Origin: Prochlorococcus sp. AG-673-M19 | Lineage (GTDB): Bacteria > Cyanobacteriota > Cyanobacteriia > PCC-6307 > Cyanobiaceae | NCBI GenBank assembly: GCA_003211115.1 | Contig: QCTP01000007.1 | Span: 1-57,261 of the forward strand | DNA: 57,261 nt | Direction of reading: 5' to 3' | Shown: one piece after another, positions 39,690 through 48,897 of the stretch | Layout of the letters: each line of letters begins with the position of its first letter | Numbering within the stretch: the first letter of the stretch is position 1 | Notes under the pieces: generated by a model | The model's input: the letters and a program-made list of their open reading frames with translations, nothing else | Database searches by the model: none | What the model was told of the DNA's origin: nothing | Translations under genes and position numbers: made by a program

Positions 39690-39708
39690 TTTTCTTACTT
39701 TAAGAAAA
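39690..39708. repeat. Perfect 8-bp inverted repeat between divergent genes
   Basis: TTTTCTTA and TAAGAAAA flank a 3-base CTT spacer in the middle of the 84-bp region between the NTF2-like gene and the SprT-like gene. It could be an operator for one or both genes or a hairpin in either leader. It does not match the cyanobacterial LexA box that I know. Confidence 0.35.
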
Positions 39709-39761
39709 TAAATCGTTTTTGATGGGTTTTTTTGTCAAAATAATACTAATTTTAATTCATA

Positions 39762-40289
39762 ATGCCTGTAATTCCTCTTTTACCTTTATTTCACAGGTTT
39801 AATAGCCAATATTTTGAAAATTCTTTAACTGTTAATAATCAACCTTTAGTAAAAGTAAAATGGAGCGACAATAGATTAAAAACTACTGCTGGTTTTTATA
39901 AAAGAAAAAGAATAAATGGTCTTTTAGATTCTGAAATTATATTATCGAAACCTATTTTGAGTAAGTTATCTATTATTGAAATAAATAGTACTTTATGTCA
40001 TGAAATGATCCATGCATGGGTAGATATGATATTAAAAAAAAATGAGATACATGGTCCAAATTTCTTAGATAAGATGAATCAAATAAACGCAATAGAAAAA
40101 AATTTCCAAATTTCTTTAAGGCACTCTTTTCCTATTGAAAGGAGAGAATTAAAATATATAGGAACATGTCAAAATTGCGGTGAAAAATTTTTTTATAGAA
40201 AAAGAATTAAGAATATTGCCTGTAAAAAATGTTGTATAAATTTCTTTAATGGATCATGGAATAAAAACTGTTTAATTTTGTTTGATTAA
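39762..40289 (+). CDS. SprT-like zinc metalloprotease
   Basis: The 175-aa protein has the SprT/Spartan domain. The HExxH zinc site is His80-Glu81-Met-Ile-His84, with a third ligand His97 in HGPNF. A zinc ribbon follows with Cys136/Cys139 and Cys154/Cys157. TAGFYKRKR and EIILSKPIL correspond to the conserved N-terminal strands. Eukaryotic SPRTN of this family cuts DNA-protein crosslinks; function of the bacterial members is less defined. It is next to an ATP-dependent DNA ligase, which makes a DNA repair role plausible. All catalytic residues are intact. Confidence 0.88.
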   Translation: MPVIPLLPLFHRFNSQYFENSLTVNNQPLVKVKWSDNRLKTTAGFYKRKRINGLLDSEIILSKPILSKLSIIEINSTLCHEMIHAWVDMILKKNEIHGPNFLDKMNQINAIEKNFQISLRHSFPIERRELKYIGTCQNCGEKFFYRKRIKNIACKKCCINFFNGSWNKNCLILFD

Positions 40290-40373
40290 AAATATAAGAT
40301 GTGTTTTTGTTTCTATATTAGGAATTTTTTATTTTTTTAATGTAATTTATACTTGAAAAAGCATAAATAATTT

Positions 40374-40940
40374 ATGGATTCCAGGAGAATTAGAAATCTA
40401 AGAAATAGTTTTGATAGAAATATTATTGATAAACAAGTTGATAGGATTTTTGAAACTGGTAGACAATTTGTTGATGGAGTATCTGGAGCAAGACCAGGTA
40501 AGAGAAGGAATTCAGATTTGCAGGGGATAACAAGTAAGAGTGCAAAAAAAGTAGGAAGATGGGTATCTGAAAAAGTGGATTTATTTTTTGATGAAGACAA
40601 TGATGATTGGTATGATGATGACAATTTTGATGATGACAACAGCGAGATTAAAACATTTACTAGAGAATCAAATACTATTAAATCATCTAATTCGCATTCA
40701 AAAAGACCTTTAGAGGCAATATCCTTGAGGCAACCAAAAAATTCTCAAACTACTAAGCAAAAAAAATTGCCTTATGGAAAAGAAGTTAATAACCAAGATT
40801 GGCTAGATGAACTTGATTTCAAAGTTGAAAGATGGCAAAGATCTTCAGAAAAAGAAAGTGATATGATTAGAGATCAAATAAATCAACGTGGTGGATCAAA
40901 ATCACGAAATTTACCTAGATCCAGAAGAAGAAGAGTATAG
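40374..40940 (+). CDS. Highly charged hypothetical protein, 188 aa
   Basis: No family recognised. The N-terminal 70 residues are mixed basic and contain FETGRQFVDGVSGARPGKRR. A very acidic block (residues about 72-91, with DEDNDDWYDDDNFDDDN) follows, then a low-complexity polar linker. A predicted helix lies at residues about 140-170 (WLDELDFKVERWQRSSEKESDMIRDQ) and the end is strongly basic (RSRRRRV). It lacks membrane segments. The alternation of acidic block and Arg-rich tail suggests a nucleic-acid or protein-binding adaptor, which is inference only. It overlaps the convergent chorismate lyase gene by 30 bp. Confidence 0.75.
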   Translation: MDSRRIRNLRNSFDRNIIDKQVDRIFETGRQFVDGVSGARPGKRRNSDLQGITSKSAKKVGRWVSEKVDLFFDEDNDDWYDDDNFDDDNSEIKTFTRESNTIKSSNSHSKRPLEAISLRQPKNSQTTKQKKLPYGKEVNNQDWLDELDFKVERWQRSSEKESDMIRDQINQRGGSKSRNLPRSRRRRV

Positions 40941-41534
40941 ATTTGCAAATTCATTAATCCCTGAGGAACCTAGCAAACTTTCTAAATGAGGATTGAATAC
41001 TTCCCGAATAATAGTTAAAGGCTTTTTGTTCCTGAAAAATCTATAATTTCTTGACCAGAATGGACCTTTAAAACAAAATTTATTCTCTAACCATGTTGCA
41101 TTTACAAGTGAAATACTATCAACTTCTCTAAATAGTTCTGATCTGTCTTGTGTTAAATTTTTCCAAATTGGTTCTTCTTTAGCCTTTAAATTTTCACTAA
41201 TTTGCTCTGCATTCCACCAACTTTCTGCCCATGCTAGGTTTTTATTATTATTTTTAATCCAGACTTGTCTTCTGATCAAAGGGCCAGTTAATTGGTTGAT
41301 TTCCTGAGGACCCTCTTCACTAGATAAAGGATCTAATTGCATTGAAATTAATTTAATTTTAGTTTCTTGATTAGTTAAAAGTTGTAGATGTCTTGTGGGA
41401 CTTCCGTCTCCAAGTATCATTAATTTCCAAGCCCCAGATAATTTTGGGAGTGAATTTTTCATTAAAAAAGTAGAAGCTTTCTCTTCCCATAATATTTTTG
41501 GCGAGTTAAAAAGTTTATTATTCAGTGCTCTCAA
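40911..41534 (-). CDS. Chorismate lyase (UbiC/DUF98-like)
   Basis: This 207-aa protein matches the chorismate-pyruvate lyase fold. Its counterparts to UbiC are LMILGDGSPTRHLQLLTNQ, LIRRQVWIKN, LAWAESWWNAEQI and, near the C-terminus, GPFWSRNYRFFRNKKPLTIIREVFNP. The last contains the Arg and Glu that line the active site of UbiC. The product, 4-hydroxybenzoate, is the ring precursor of plastoquinone in cyanobacteria. The stop lies within the 3' end of the convergent charged-protein gene. It is 9 bp downstream of mnmG on the same strand. Confidence 0.82.
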   Translation of the reverse strand: MRALNNKLFNSPKILWEEKASTFLMKNSLPKLSGAWKLMILGDGSPTRHLQLLTNQETKIKLISMQLDPLSSEEGPQEINQLTGPLIRRQVWIKNNNKNLAWAESWWNAEQISENLKAKEEPIWKNLTQDRSELFREVDSISLVNATWLENKFCFKGPFWSRNYRFFRNKKPLTIIREVFNPHLESLLGSSGINEFANLYSSSSGSR

Positions 41535-41543
41535 TGATTCCTT

Positions 41544-43511
41544 TTAAGATGATAACTTTTTTTCAGCAAAAATATTTGTTTTTTCTTTTTTTATTTCTTT
41601 AATTTTAAGCCAAACTAATAATGCAGTTAAATCAGCTTTACTAACTCCAGGAATTTTTGAAGCGTCCCCAAAATTTGTTGGTTTGATCTTATTCAAATTT
41701 TCCCTTGCTTCTAAAGATAAAGTATCTATCTTTTCGTAATTGATTTCTTTGGATAGAGATTTGAGACTTTGACGCTTAATCTGATCAATATTGTTTTTTT
41801 GTCTTTTAAGGTATCCCTCGTATTTAATATCTATTTCAACACCTTCACATATTGACGATGCTAAGTTTTTCTCTGTTAAATCATATTTAATTAGATCTGC
41901 ATAATGAAAATTTGGTCTTTTTAATAGTTCTTTCAAAGTTGTTGAGCCTTTTATTTTTGATCCTGTGTCTAATTCTATTTTTCTTGCGACTTCATCGGTA
42001 TTTTTTAAACGGGTGATTTCTAATCTTAATTTCTCTCTTTCAAGGAATTTCATTTTTTCTTGATAAGTCGACCATCTTTTCTCATCAATAAGCCCTATTT
42101 GATAACCTAATGGTGTTAATCTTCTATCTGCATTATCTCCTCTTAAGGTTAATCTATATTCACTCCTACTAGTAAGAACTCTGTAGGGTTCTTTGAGATC
42201 TTTGGTAATTAAATCATTAATCATTGTGCCTATATAACTGCTTTCCCTCGTAAAAATTATTGGATCTTTTTTGTTTAGTTTTCTAGTCGCATTTATTCCT
42301 GCAACTAATCCTTGAGCAGCAGCTTCTTCATAACCAGTTGTTCCATTAATTTGCCCAGCACTAAATAAATATTCAATTTCTTTCGTTTCAAGTGATGTTT
42401 GGAGCTGTGTTGCAGGTATATATTCATACTCGACAGCATATGCTGGTCGTAACATTTTACATTTACCTAATCCCGGTAAGGTTCTTAAAAGTTTTAATTG
42501 AATATTTTCGGGTAAACCTGTAGAAAATCCTTGAACATATATTTCAGGCGTATTAATTCCTTCTGGTTCTAAGAAAATTTGATGAGATTCTTTATCAGCA
42601 AATTTAACGATTTTATCTTCAATTGATGGACAATATCTTGGTCCCTTACTATCTATAAAACCACCGTAAATGGGAGTTAAATGTAAATTATCTCGAATTA
42701 GTTGATGTGTTTTAGAAGTTGTTCTTGTGATGTGACAACTAACTTGGGGCATATTATTTTTGACATCTGGGTCAAACGTAAAATATCTATCAGCTGCTGT
42801 ACTTGGTTGAATATCTAATTCATCAAAAATGATACTTTTTTTATCAACTCTTGCTGGAGTTCCTGTTTTTAAACGTTCTGTTTTTATTCCAATTTCGTGC
42901 AGATTTTTAGTAAGACCCTGTGCAGCTTGTTCACCAGATCTTCCTGCTGACATTGATTTGTTTCCTATCCATATTCTGCCTTCTAAAAAAGTACCAGCGG
43001 TTATGATCACTGATCTCGCTGAATAGTAACTACCAAAGAAAGTTTTTACACCCTTTATTTGTTTTTTAATCATTTTTTTTGAGTTCATTCCAATTACTTC
43101 AGTTTTTGAAATATCAAGTTCAGTAATCATCGCTTCTTTCAAAGATAGATTTTCTGTATTTTGGAGTATTTCTATCATTCGCCTTGAATATTCTCTCTTA
43201 TCGGTTTGAGCTCTTAATGCCCAAACTGCTGGCCCCCTGCTAGCATTTAATATTCTCTTTTGTATTGATGTTTCATCTGCTAATTTCCCAATAATTCCTC
43301 CTAAAGCATCTACTTCATGGACTAATTGACTTTTGGCAGGTCCGCCAACTGCAGGGTTACAAGGTTGCCAGGCAATTCTATCTAAATTGATTGTAAATAA
43401 TGCTGTTGAAAATCCTAATTTTGCTGTTGTTATAGCTGCTTCGCATCCTGCATGCCCTCCTCCAATTACGATGATGTCAAAAGATTCATTAGGTGATTGA
43501 TGATCTTGCAT
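41544..43511 (-). CDS. mnmG: tRNA uridine-34 5-carboxymethylaminomethyl modification enzyme MnmG (GidA)
   Basis: MnmG with MnmE forms the cmnm5 group at wobble uridine of several tRNAs using FAD and methylene-THF. The 655-aa product starts with the FAD-binding [19 protein letters not shown] (residues about 15-33). It has [48 protein letters not shown] and [16 protein letters not shown], and a C-terminal helical domain ([16 protein letters not shown]). Length is normal. It follows dnaB by 12 bp and precedes the chorismate lyase by 9 bp. Confidence 0.98.
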   Translation of the reverse strand: MQDHQSPNESFDIIVIGGGHAGCEAAITTAKLGFSTALFTINLDRIAWQPCNPAVGGPAKSQLVHEVDALGGIIGKLADETSIQKRILNASRGPAVWALRAQTDKREYSRRMIEILQNTENLSLKEAMITELDISKTEVIGMNSKKMIKKQIKGVKTFFGSYYSARSVIITAGTFLEGRIWIGNKSMSAGRSGEQAAQGLTKNLHEIGIKTERLKTGTPARVDKKSIIFDELDIQPSTAADRYFTFDPDVKNNMPQVSCHITRTTSKTHQLIRDNLHLTPIYGGFIDSKGPRYCPSIEDKIVKFADKESHQIFLEPEGINTPEIYVQGFSTGLPENIQLKLLRTLPGLGKCKMLRPAYAVEYEYIPATQLQTSLETKEIEYLFSAGQINGTTGYEEAAAQGLVAGINATRKLNKKDPIIFTRESSYIGTMINDLITKDLKEPYRVLTSRSEYRLTLRGDNADRRLTPLGYQIGLIDEKRWSTYQEKMKFLEREKLRLEITRLKNTDEVARKIELDTGSKIKGSTTLKELLKRPNFHYADLIKYDLTEKNLASSICEGVEIDIKYEGYLKRQKNNIDQIKRQSLKSLSKEINYEKIDTLSLEARENLNKIKPTNFGDASKIPGVSKADLTALLVWLKIKEIKKEKTNIFAEKKLSS

Positions 43512-43523
43512 TTTAGGATCGAT

Positions 43524-44903
43524 TTAATTAGCTAAATTCCTAAATCTCGTAAATTGAGGTTCAAATAACAATTTAACAGTACCAACAGGACCATTTCTGT
43601 GTTTCGTGACAATAATTTCAGTTATTCCTTTATCTTCAGTTTCTGGATTGTAATACTCATCTCTATAAATCATTAATACTAAGTCGGCATCTTGTTCTAT
43701 AGATCCAGATTCCCGAAGGTCGCTTAACATAGGCCTTTTATTTGTTCTTGATTCAACGCCTCTACTTAATTGGGATAAAGCTACTACTGGTACTTTTAAT
43801 TCTCTTGCCATACTTTTGAGACCTCTTGTAATTCGAGATAGCTCTTGCACTCTATTATCAGGTGTTGTACCTTCCATAAGTTGCAAGTAGTCAATAACTA
43901 TTAAACCAAGTTCTTTTTTTTGCTCAGCTATTAATCTTCTGCATAAGGATCTCATTTCTAAAACACTTAAATTAGGTTTGTCATCAATAAAAATTGGAAG
44001 TTGACCTAATGCATTTATCCCTTCTCCAAGTAAAGGCCATTCATCTTGTTGAAGTCTTCCGGTTCTTAATCTACCGCTTTCAATACCCACTTCCATAGAA
44101 AGCAATCTATAGGTAAGTTGTTCTTTGCTCATCTCGAGGCTAAATACACACACAGGAAGATCCTGAGATTGAGCTACATTCTTTGCAAGGTTTAAAACCA
44201 TTGACGTTTTTCCCATTGAGGGTCTTCCTGCCACAATTATTAAATCACTTCTTTGAAATCCTTGAGTCATTGCATCAAGATCATAAAAATTTACTGGAAT
44301 ACCAGCTACAGATGTTCCTAATGACCTGGACTCTATTTCATTAAAAGTACTTGTAAGAATTTCGGCTGCTTGTGTAAGACCTTTTGTGGGTTTTTCTTGA
44401 CTAATCTCAAAAATTTTCTGTTCTGCCTTATCTAATACTTCATTAGTTTCTTGTGTTTGATCAAATCCTAGTTGAACAACCTCATTACCAGATCTAATTA
44501 GTTGTCTCCTGATAAATTTATCACTAATTAAGTTCGCAACTTGTTCTATTGAAGCTGTGGAAGAAACATTTTCTACTAATTCTACTAATTTAGAATTACC
44601 TCCAATTTTCTCAAGTGATCCATTATCAGCAAGCCAGGCGCTCATTGAAGTTAGATCTGTAGGTTTGCCTTGTGTATGTAACATTAAGGCTGTTTTATAA
44701 ATCTCTTGATGAGCATTAATATAAAATGCCTCTGCCTTAATTAAGTCTGCAATTCTTCCTATCGCATCAGGATCAAGTAGGATTCCTCCCAAAACAGCTT
44801 CTTCTGCTTGAATATTCTGTGGAGGTACTAAACCAGCGTTTTCATTATTAAAGTCTTTTTTAAAATTTTTATTAGACCCATTTGAAAAAGGAACTGAAAC
44901 CAT
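43524..44903 (-). CDS. dnaB: Replicative DNA helicase DnaB
   Basis: The hexameric helicase unwinds DNA at the fork. The 459-aa product has the N-terminal primase-binding domain (PPQNIQAEEAVLGGILLDPDAI), then a RecA-type motor: Walker A GRPSMGKTSM, FSLEMSKEQL, the Walker B region GLIVIDYLQLM, and LSQLSRGVESR with the Arg finger and DLRESGSIEQDADLV. No intein interrupts it, in contrast to some cyanobacterial dnaB genes. It lies 58 bp after rplI and is followed by mnmG. Confidence 0.98.
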   Translation of the reverse strand: MVSVPFSNGSNKNFKKDFNNENAGLVPPQNIQAEEAVLGGILLDPDAIGRIADLIKAEAFYINAHQEIYKTALMLHTQGKPTDLTSMSAWLADNGSLEKIGGNSKLVELVENVSSTASIEQVANLISDKFIRRQLIRSGNEVVQLGFDQTQETNEVLDKAEQKIFEISQEKPTKGLTQAAEILTSTFNEIESRSLGTSVAGIPVNFYDLDAMTQGFQRSDLIIVAGRPSMGKTSMVLNLAKNVAQSQDLPVCVFSLEMSKEQLTYRLLSMEVGIESGRLRTGRLQQDEWPLLGEGINALGQLPIFIDDKPNLSVLEMRSLCRRLIAEQKKELGLIVIDYLQLMEGTTPDNRVQELSRITRGLKSMARELKVPVVALSQLSRGVESRTNKRPMLSDLRESGSIEQDADLVLMIYRDEYYNPETEDKGITEIIVTKHRNGPVGTVKLLFEPQFTRFRNLAN

Positions 44904-44961
44904 ATATTTGAAGACTTAGATATATACTCTGACTACTTTTCAAAATAATGCAACAAAGTTA

Positions 44962-45417
44962 TTAACTTGTTACTTCAATATTTACTTCCGCACTAACTTC
45001 TTGATGTAGCTTTATCTTCGCAACGAAAGAACCTAAATTATGAATATCTGGGACAATTATGTCTCTTCTATCAATATCTTTTTTAGTAGCTGCCTGTATC
45101 GCTTCAGCAACGTCCCCATTAGTAACAGTTCCAAAAAGGACTCCATCTTCACCAACTTGTTTCTTAATTGTAAATCTACCAATAGTTGCTAATGCGGTTT
45201 TAAAGTCAATAGCTTCTTGTTTTACTTTTTCCGCAGCTATTTTTTCTTTTGCTCTTTTTCGTTCAATTTGTTTAAGAATTGAAGGAGTGACATTAGCTGC
45301 TTTCCCAAATGGTAATAAGAAATTCCTTGCATAACCAGGTGCTACTTCTACAACATCACCATCTCTACCAAGAGTGGCAATTGATTCTGTTAAAACGACT
45401 TTTACTCTTTTAGCCAT
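44962..45417 (-). CDS. rplI: Ribosomal protein L9
   Basis: L9 is a large-subunit protein with two globular domains joined by a long helix. The 151-aa product has the N-terminal domain [32 protein letters not shown] (residues about 5-36), the connecting helix rich in Lys/Glu ([19 protein letters not shown]) and the C-terminal domain with [14 protein letters not shown]. It precedes dnaB, a common bacterial pairing. The desaturase gene ends 20 bp upstream on the same strand. Confidence 0.98.
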   Translation of the reverse strand: MAKRVKVVLTESIATLGRDGDVVEVAPGYARNFLLPFGKAANVTPSILKQIERKRAKEKIAAEKVKQEAIDFKTALATIGRFTIKKQVGEDGVLFGTVTNGDVAEAIQAATKKDIDRRDIIVPDIHNLGSFVAKIKLHQEVSAEVNIEVTS

Positions 45418-45437
45418 GAAAATATTTATTTATGTAT

Positions 45438-46376
45438 TTAATAATAAGACCTAGAGGGCAATTTTACTTTTTTTGCAAATCCTAATTTGGCAAGAATCTT
45501 AATATGTTCCCAGGTTAAATCAATTTGACCTCTAAATAATCCTTGTCTAGCTGAGTTAGGAAATGCATGATGATTATTGTGCCAACCTTCTCCAAATGTT
45601 AAAGCTGCAACCCAAGCGTTGTTTTTTGATGAATCACCACTTTCAAATGGAGCCTTCCCCCAACAGTGAGTTGCTGAGTTTACTAACCAAGTTATGTGAT
45701 AAACGACTACAAGCCTTAGAGGTATACCCCATAGTACTAATGCCCATCCTCCAACACCTAATTTTTGTCCTATTGCATATAAGCAAAAACCAATAGGAAC
45801 TTGTAAAAATAGAAAATATTTATTAAGGAATCTATAATATGGATCTTTAATTAAATCTGCACTTAATTTTGGTACAGCTTTTAATGCCTCAACGTCTTTA
45901 AACATCCATCCCATGTGGCTCCACCAAAAACCTCGTTTACTATTATGATGATCTACTTCTGTATCTGAAAAAGAGTGGTGATGTCTATGTAAACCTACCC
46001 AGTCAATTGGACCGTGCTGACAGCTAATAGCTCCACAAGTAGCAAAAAATCTTTCAAGCCATCTTGGTACTACGAAAGATCTATGAGATAGTAATCTGTG
46101 GTAACCAAGTGTAACGCCTAGGCAAGCTGTTAACCAGTAAAAAAATAATAATGATATGGTTGCTGGAAGACTCCAGAATTGTGGTTGTAGAGCAATAATA
46201 GAAAGCAAATGGATAGCAATCATAAAAACAATAGTGCCCCATGTTTTGTGTAATCTAGGAGGATATCTTTTAGAATGACTTGATGGTTCTAATAATTTAT
46301 CGGAAAGCTCCAAAACTTTTTCTGATGGGACAGGCTTTTTTAATTTGGCTGTTTCTTGGAAGATAACTGAATTCAT
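45438..46376 (-). CDS. desC: Acyl-lipid fatty acid desaturase, delta-9 (DesC) type
   Basis: A membrane di-iron desaturase that uses ferredoxin to introduce the first double bond into glycerolipid acyl chains. From the ATG at 46376 it is 312 aa. The three histidine boxes are HRLLSH (about 93-98), HRHHH (about 130-134) and HNNHH (about 266-270), with four hydrophobic helices and WVGLHRHHHSFSDTEVDHH as in DesC/SCD proteins. An in-frame ATG at 46424 would add 16 residues but leave only 28 bp to the divergent gene, so I prefer the shorter form. Regiospecificity is inferred from the DesC-like box spacing. Confidence 0.92.
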   Translation of the reverse strand: MNSVIFQETAKLKKPVPSEKVLELSDKLLEPSSHSKRYPPRLHKTWGTIVFMIAIHLLSIIALQPQFWSLPATISLLFFYWLTACLGVTLGYHRLLSHRSFVVPRWLERFFATCGAISCQHGPIDWVGLHRHHHSFSDTEVDHHNSKRGFWWSHMGWMFKDVEALKAVPKLSADLIKDPYYRFLNKYFLFLQVPIGFCLYAIGQKLGVGGWALVLWGIPLRLVVVYHITWLVNSATHCWGKAPFESGDSSKNNAWVAALTFGEGWHNNHHAFPNSARQGLFRGQIDLTWEHIKILAKLGFAKKVKLPSRSYY

Positions 46377-46452
46377 AATATTTGGAAAACTATTTTCAAA
46401 AGGTCCGATATGTAATATTATCATACTATACTATTGATCATTTTAATTATCC

Positions 46453-47172
46453 GTGAGCTCAGGATATCGCGATAAATTATTGAAGGGTCGAAGAGCAATG
46501 GCTCATTTGATTCATCTTTGGCATGAGAGAAATGGTTGGTCTCATAGGGTTTTACCTCTACTTTCTGAAATCTTAGATTTAGGTAGAGTTCATAATTCTC
46601 AAATTTCAAATCTTAGGAATGGAAAGCTATCTTCACCAGGCCCGGAAGTTTTTCTTGCATTAGCTCAGGTTAATACGATTCTTGATCAGGGAATAGAATC
46701 AATAAGGGATCAATTAGAAAAAAGCCATCCTGAATTATGGAGGTCCTTGGAGGATTCTGCTTTACCATTAAAAAATGATTATGGGCAACCATTGTCAGTA
46801 GGAGAATTATTTGAAATTTTTGCTGGATTGAAACCTCTACCATCCTCTTTTGATTGGTATATAAAGGACGAAGAGGCTTCTGCTTTAAGTGATGCTCTTT
46901 CAGATCATTTTTGTCAAAATAAACCTTGGAGATCTTGTAAGATTTCAATTATGGATGCTTATCCAGTTACAAAACCTTTAAGAAGAGAACGTTTCGCTGA
47001 GGTTATTGCTGGAATAAAGGATTTTACAGCTGAAGAATTAGATGGGGAATTACTAGATTTATTTGAGACTTCAAAAAAACTTTCTTATTTTAATGGAGGA
47101 GGACCTAATGCTTTTCTCACCCAATTACGAGATATTGCTTCACGAAAAACGATAGAAATTACTAATGAATAA
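46453..47172 (+). CDS. Hypothetical protein with possible HTH segment, 239 aa
   Basis: Not recognised with confidence. The protein is soluble, with GTG at 46453 as first start; an ATG at 46498 is a shorter alternative. Residues about 45-75, VHNSQISNLRNGKLSSPGPEVFLALAQ, resemble the recognition helix and following helix of XRE-type helix-turn-helix domains (xSQISNLRNGK). The C-terminal half is helical (RRERFAEVIAGIKDFTAEELDGELLDLF). Its stop overlaps the next gene by 8 bp, so it heads the transcript that contains the PLP enzyme and gcvHP. It is divergent from desC. A regulatory role is a guess. Confidence 0.75.
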   Translation: MSSGYRDKLLKGRRAMAHLIHLWHERNGWSHRVLPLLSEILDLGRVHNSQISNLRNGKLSSPGPEVFLALAQVNTILDQGIESIRDQLEKSHPELWRSLEDSALPLKNDYGQPLSVGELFEIFAGLKPLPSSFDWYIKDEEASALSDALSDHFCQNKPWRSCKISIMDAYPVTKPLRRERFAEVIAGIKDFTAEELDGELLDLFETSKKLSYFNGGGPNAFLTQLRDIASRKTIEITNE

Positions 47173-48454
47173 TAAAAACTATAATTTTAGGTTAGCTGAA
47201 GAGATAGTTATATCTTCTGAAGACGATTTAAAGGATATTTTTAGTATTAGATCAAATCAAATTTATATAAAATTAAACAATATCCTGAAGATTTTTAAAG
47301 ATGAAAAAGTCTCAACTAATCACTTCAACCTAGCCACAGGAAGCGGACATGGTGATATCTCTAGAGAAAAGATTGATGACGTATTTGCTAAATTTTTTCT
47401 GGCAGAAAAAGCAGCGGTTAGAATGCAATTTGTAAGCGGTACTCACGCTATTAGTTCAGTTCTTTTTGGAATTTTGAGGCCAGGTGATTTAATGTTATCT
47501 GTAACAGGAAGTCCTTACGATACTCTGGAGGAAGTTATAGGAATTAGAGGCGAGGGAAAAGGATCTTTGTTAGATCTAGGAGTGCAATATAAGCAAATTA
47601 GTTTCCATGAAGAAAAAGATCTTTTCGAGAATAAACTTATAGATTTTTTTAAAAAAAATAAATGTAAATTAGTTTTTATCCAAAAAAGTTGTGGTTACAC
47701 ATGGAGAAAATCCTTAAGTAATAATCAAATAAAAAAGATTTGTCACTTAGTACATTCATTAAATCCTAGTTGTATTTGTTTCGTGGATAACTGTTATGGT
47801 GAACTTGTTGAAGATAGCGAACCAATTTCTAATGGTGCAAATATAATTGCTGGCTCGCTTATTAAAAATTTGGGAGGGACTATAGTTCCTACCGGTGGAT
47901 ATATTGCTGGCGATTCAGATTTAATAGAAATGGCGTGCTGTAGATTAACTGCTCCAGGAATAGGTTCGAATGCAGGAATTAATTTTGGCTTAGGAAGATT
48001 AATTCTACAAGGATTATTTTTAGCGCCACAAATGGTACATGAATCTTTAAAAGGCGCTGATTTAATAGCTGCAGTTTTTAAAAAACTAGATTTTATAGTA
48101 TTGCCAGAGCCAAAGTCATATAGATCAGACATAATCCAAGCAGTACGATTAAATAATTCTTATTTAATACAAAAAGTATGTCAGTCCTTTCAAAATTCTT
48201 CGCCTATAGATTCTTTTTTAAATGTAATGCCCTCTCCAATGAGTGGTTATGAATCGAACTTATTAATGTCAGGAGGGACATTTATTGAAGGAAGTACAAG
48301 TGAATTTTCTGCGGATGCACCTCTAAGAGATCCATATAACATTTTTGTTCAAGGTGGTTCTCACATAGCTCACATCAAAATTGCATTAATTCAATTAGTA
48401 TTTGAATTATTAGAAGAAAATCTAATTAAAAAGGAATTTCTTATTTCTAAATAA
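47165..48454 (+). CDS. PLP-dependent methionine gamma-lyase-like protein (aluminium-resistance family)
   Basis: A fold type I PLP enzyme of 429 aa. The sequence has FNLATGSGHGDISREKID, MQFVSGTHAISSVLFG (cofactor phosphate region, residues about 87-102), TGSPYDTLEEVIG, FVDNCYGELVE with the PLP-contacting Asp208 and GSLIKNLGGTIVPTGGYIAG with the Schiff-base Lys234. These match the COG4100 group annotated as cystathionine beta-lyase/methionine gamma-lyase or aluminium-resistance protein. Its true substrate is not established. It lies 8 bp before gcvH and overlaps the preceding gene, so it is likely co-transcribed with glycine cleavage genes. Confidence 0.85.
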   Translation: MNNKNYNFRLAEEIVISSEDDLKDIFSIRSNQIYIKLNNILKIFKDEKVSTNHFNLATGSGHGDISREKIDDVFAKFFLAEKAAVRMQFVSGTHAISSVLFGILRPGDLMLSVTGSPYDTLEEVIGIRGEGKGSLLDLGVQYKQISFHEEKDLFENKLIDFFKKNKCKLVFIQKSCGYTWRKSLSNNQIKKICHLVHSLNPSCICFVDNCYGELVEDSEPISNGANIIAGSLIKNLGGTIVPTGGYIAGDSDLIEMACCRLTAPGIGSNAGINFGLGRLILQGLFLAPQMVHESLKGADLIAAVFKKLDFIVLPEPKSYRSDIIQAVRLNNSYLIQKVCQSFQNSSPIDSFLNVMPSPMSGYESNLLMSGGTFIEGSTSEFSADAPLRDPYNIFVQGGSHIAHIKIALIQLVFELLEENLIKKEFLISK

Positions 48455-48462
48455 ATTGAATT

Positions 48463-48852
48463 ATGTCTTACAATTTTCCAAGTTATTTAAAATATGCTGA
48501 TACACATGAATACGTGAAAGAAGAAAATGGATTATTAAAAATTGGTGTAAGTGAATTTGCTATTGATCAATTAGGAGATATTGTATTTGTCGAATTAGTT
48601 GAGAAAGGCAGTAATTTAAAGAAAGGAGAAACATTCGGAACAATAGAGTCTGTGAAGGCTGTTGAAGAAGTTTATCTCCCTTTCTCAGGTGAAGTTATAA
48701 GTGTAAATGAAGATGTTATTGATAATCCAGAAATATTGCAAAATGATCCGATTGGTGATGGATGGTTGGTAATTATTAAACCAGAATCAAATTTTTCATT
48801 AGACCAATTAATGAAATCAGATGAATATAAATCAAAGGTTGTTCCAAATTGA
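48463..48852 (+). CDS. gcvH: Glycine cleavage system H protein
   Basis: The lipoyl carrier that shuttles the aminomethyl group between GcvP, GcvT and GcvL. The 129-aa product has YADTHEYVKEENG, GVSEFAIDQLGDIVFVELVEKG and the lipoylation site GTIESVKAVEEV with Lys65. The end, GDGWLVIIKP, is typical. It sits 8 bp after the PLP enzyme and 45 bp before gcvP on the same strand. Length is normal. Confidence 0.98.
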   Translation: MSYNFPSYLKYADTHEYVKEENGLLKIGVSEFAIDQLGDIVFVELVEKGSNLKKGETFGTIESVKAVEEVYLPFSGEVISVNEDVIDNPEILQNDPIGDGWLVIIKPESNFSLDQLMKSDEYKSKVVPN

Positions 48853-48897
48853 GGCAAATTTCTTGAAACCGGCTATTTTAAAGAAAAATAATTAAAT

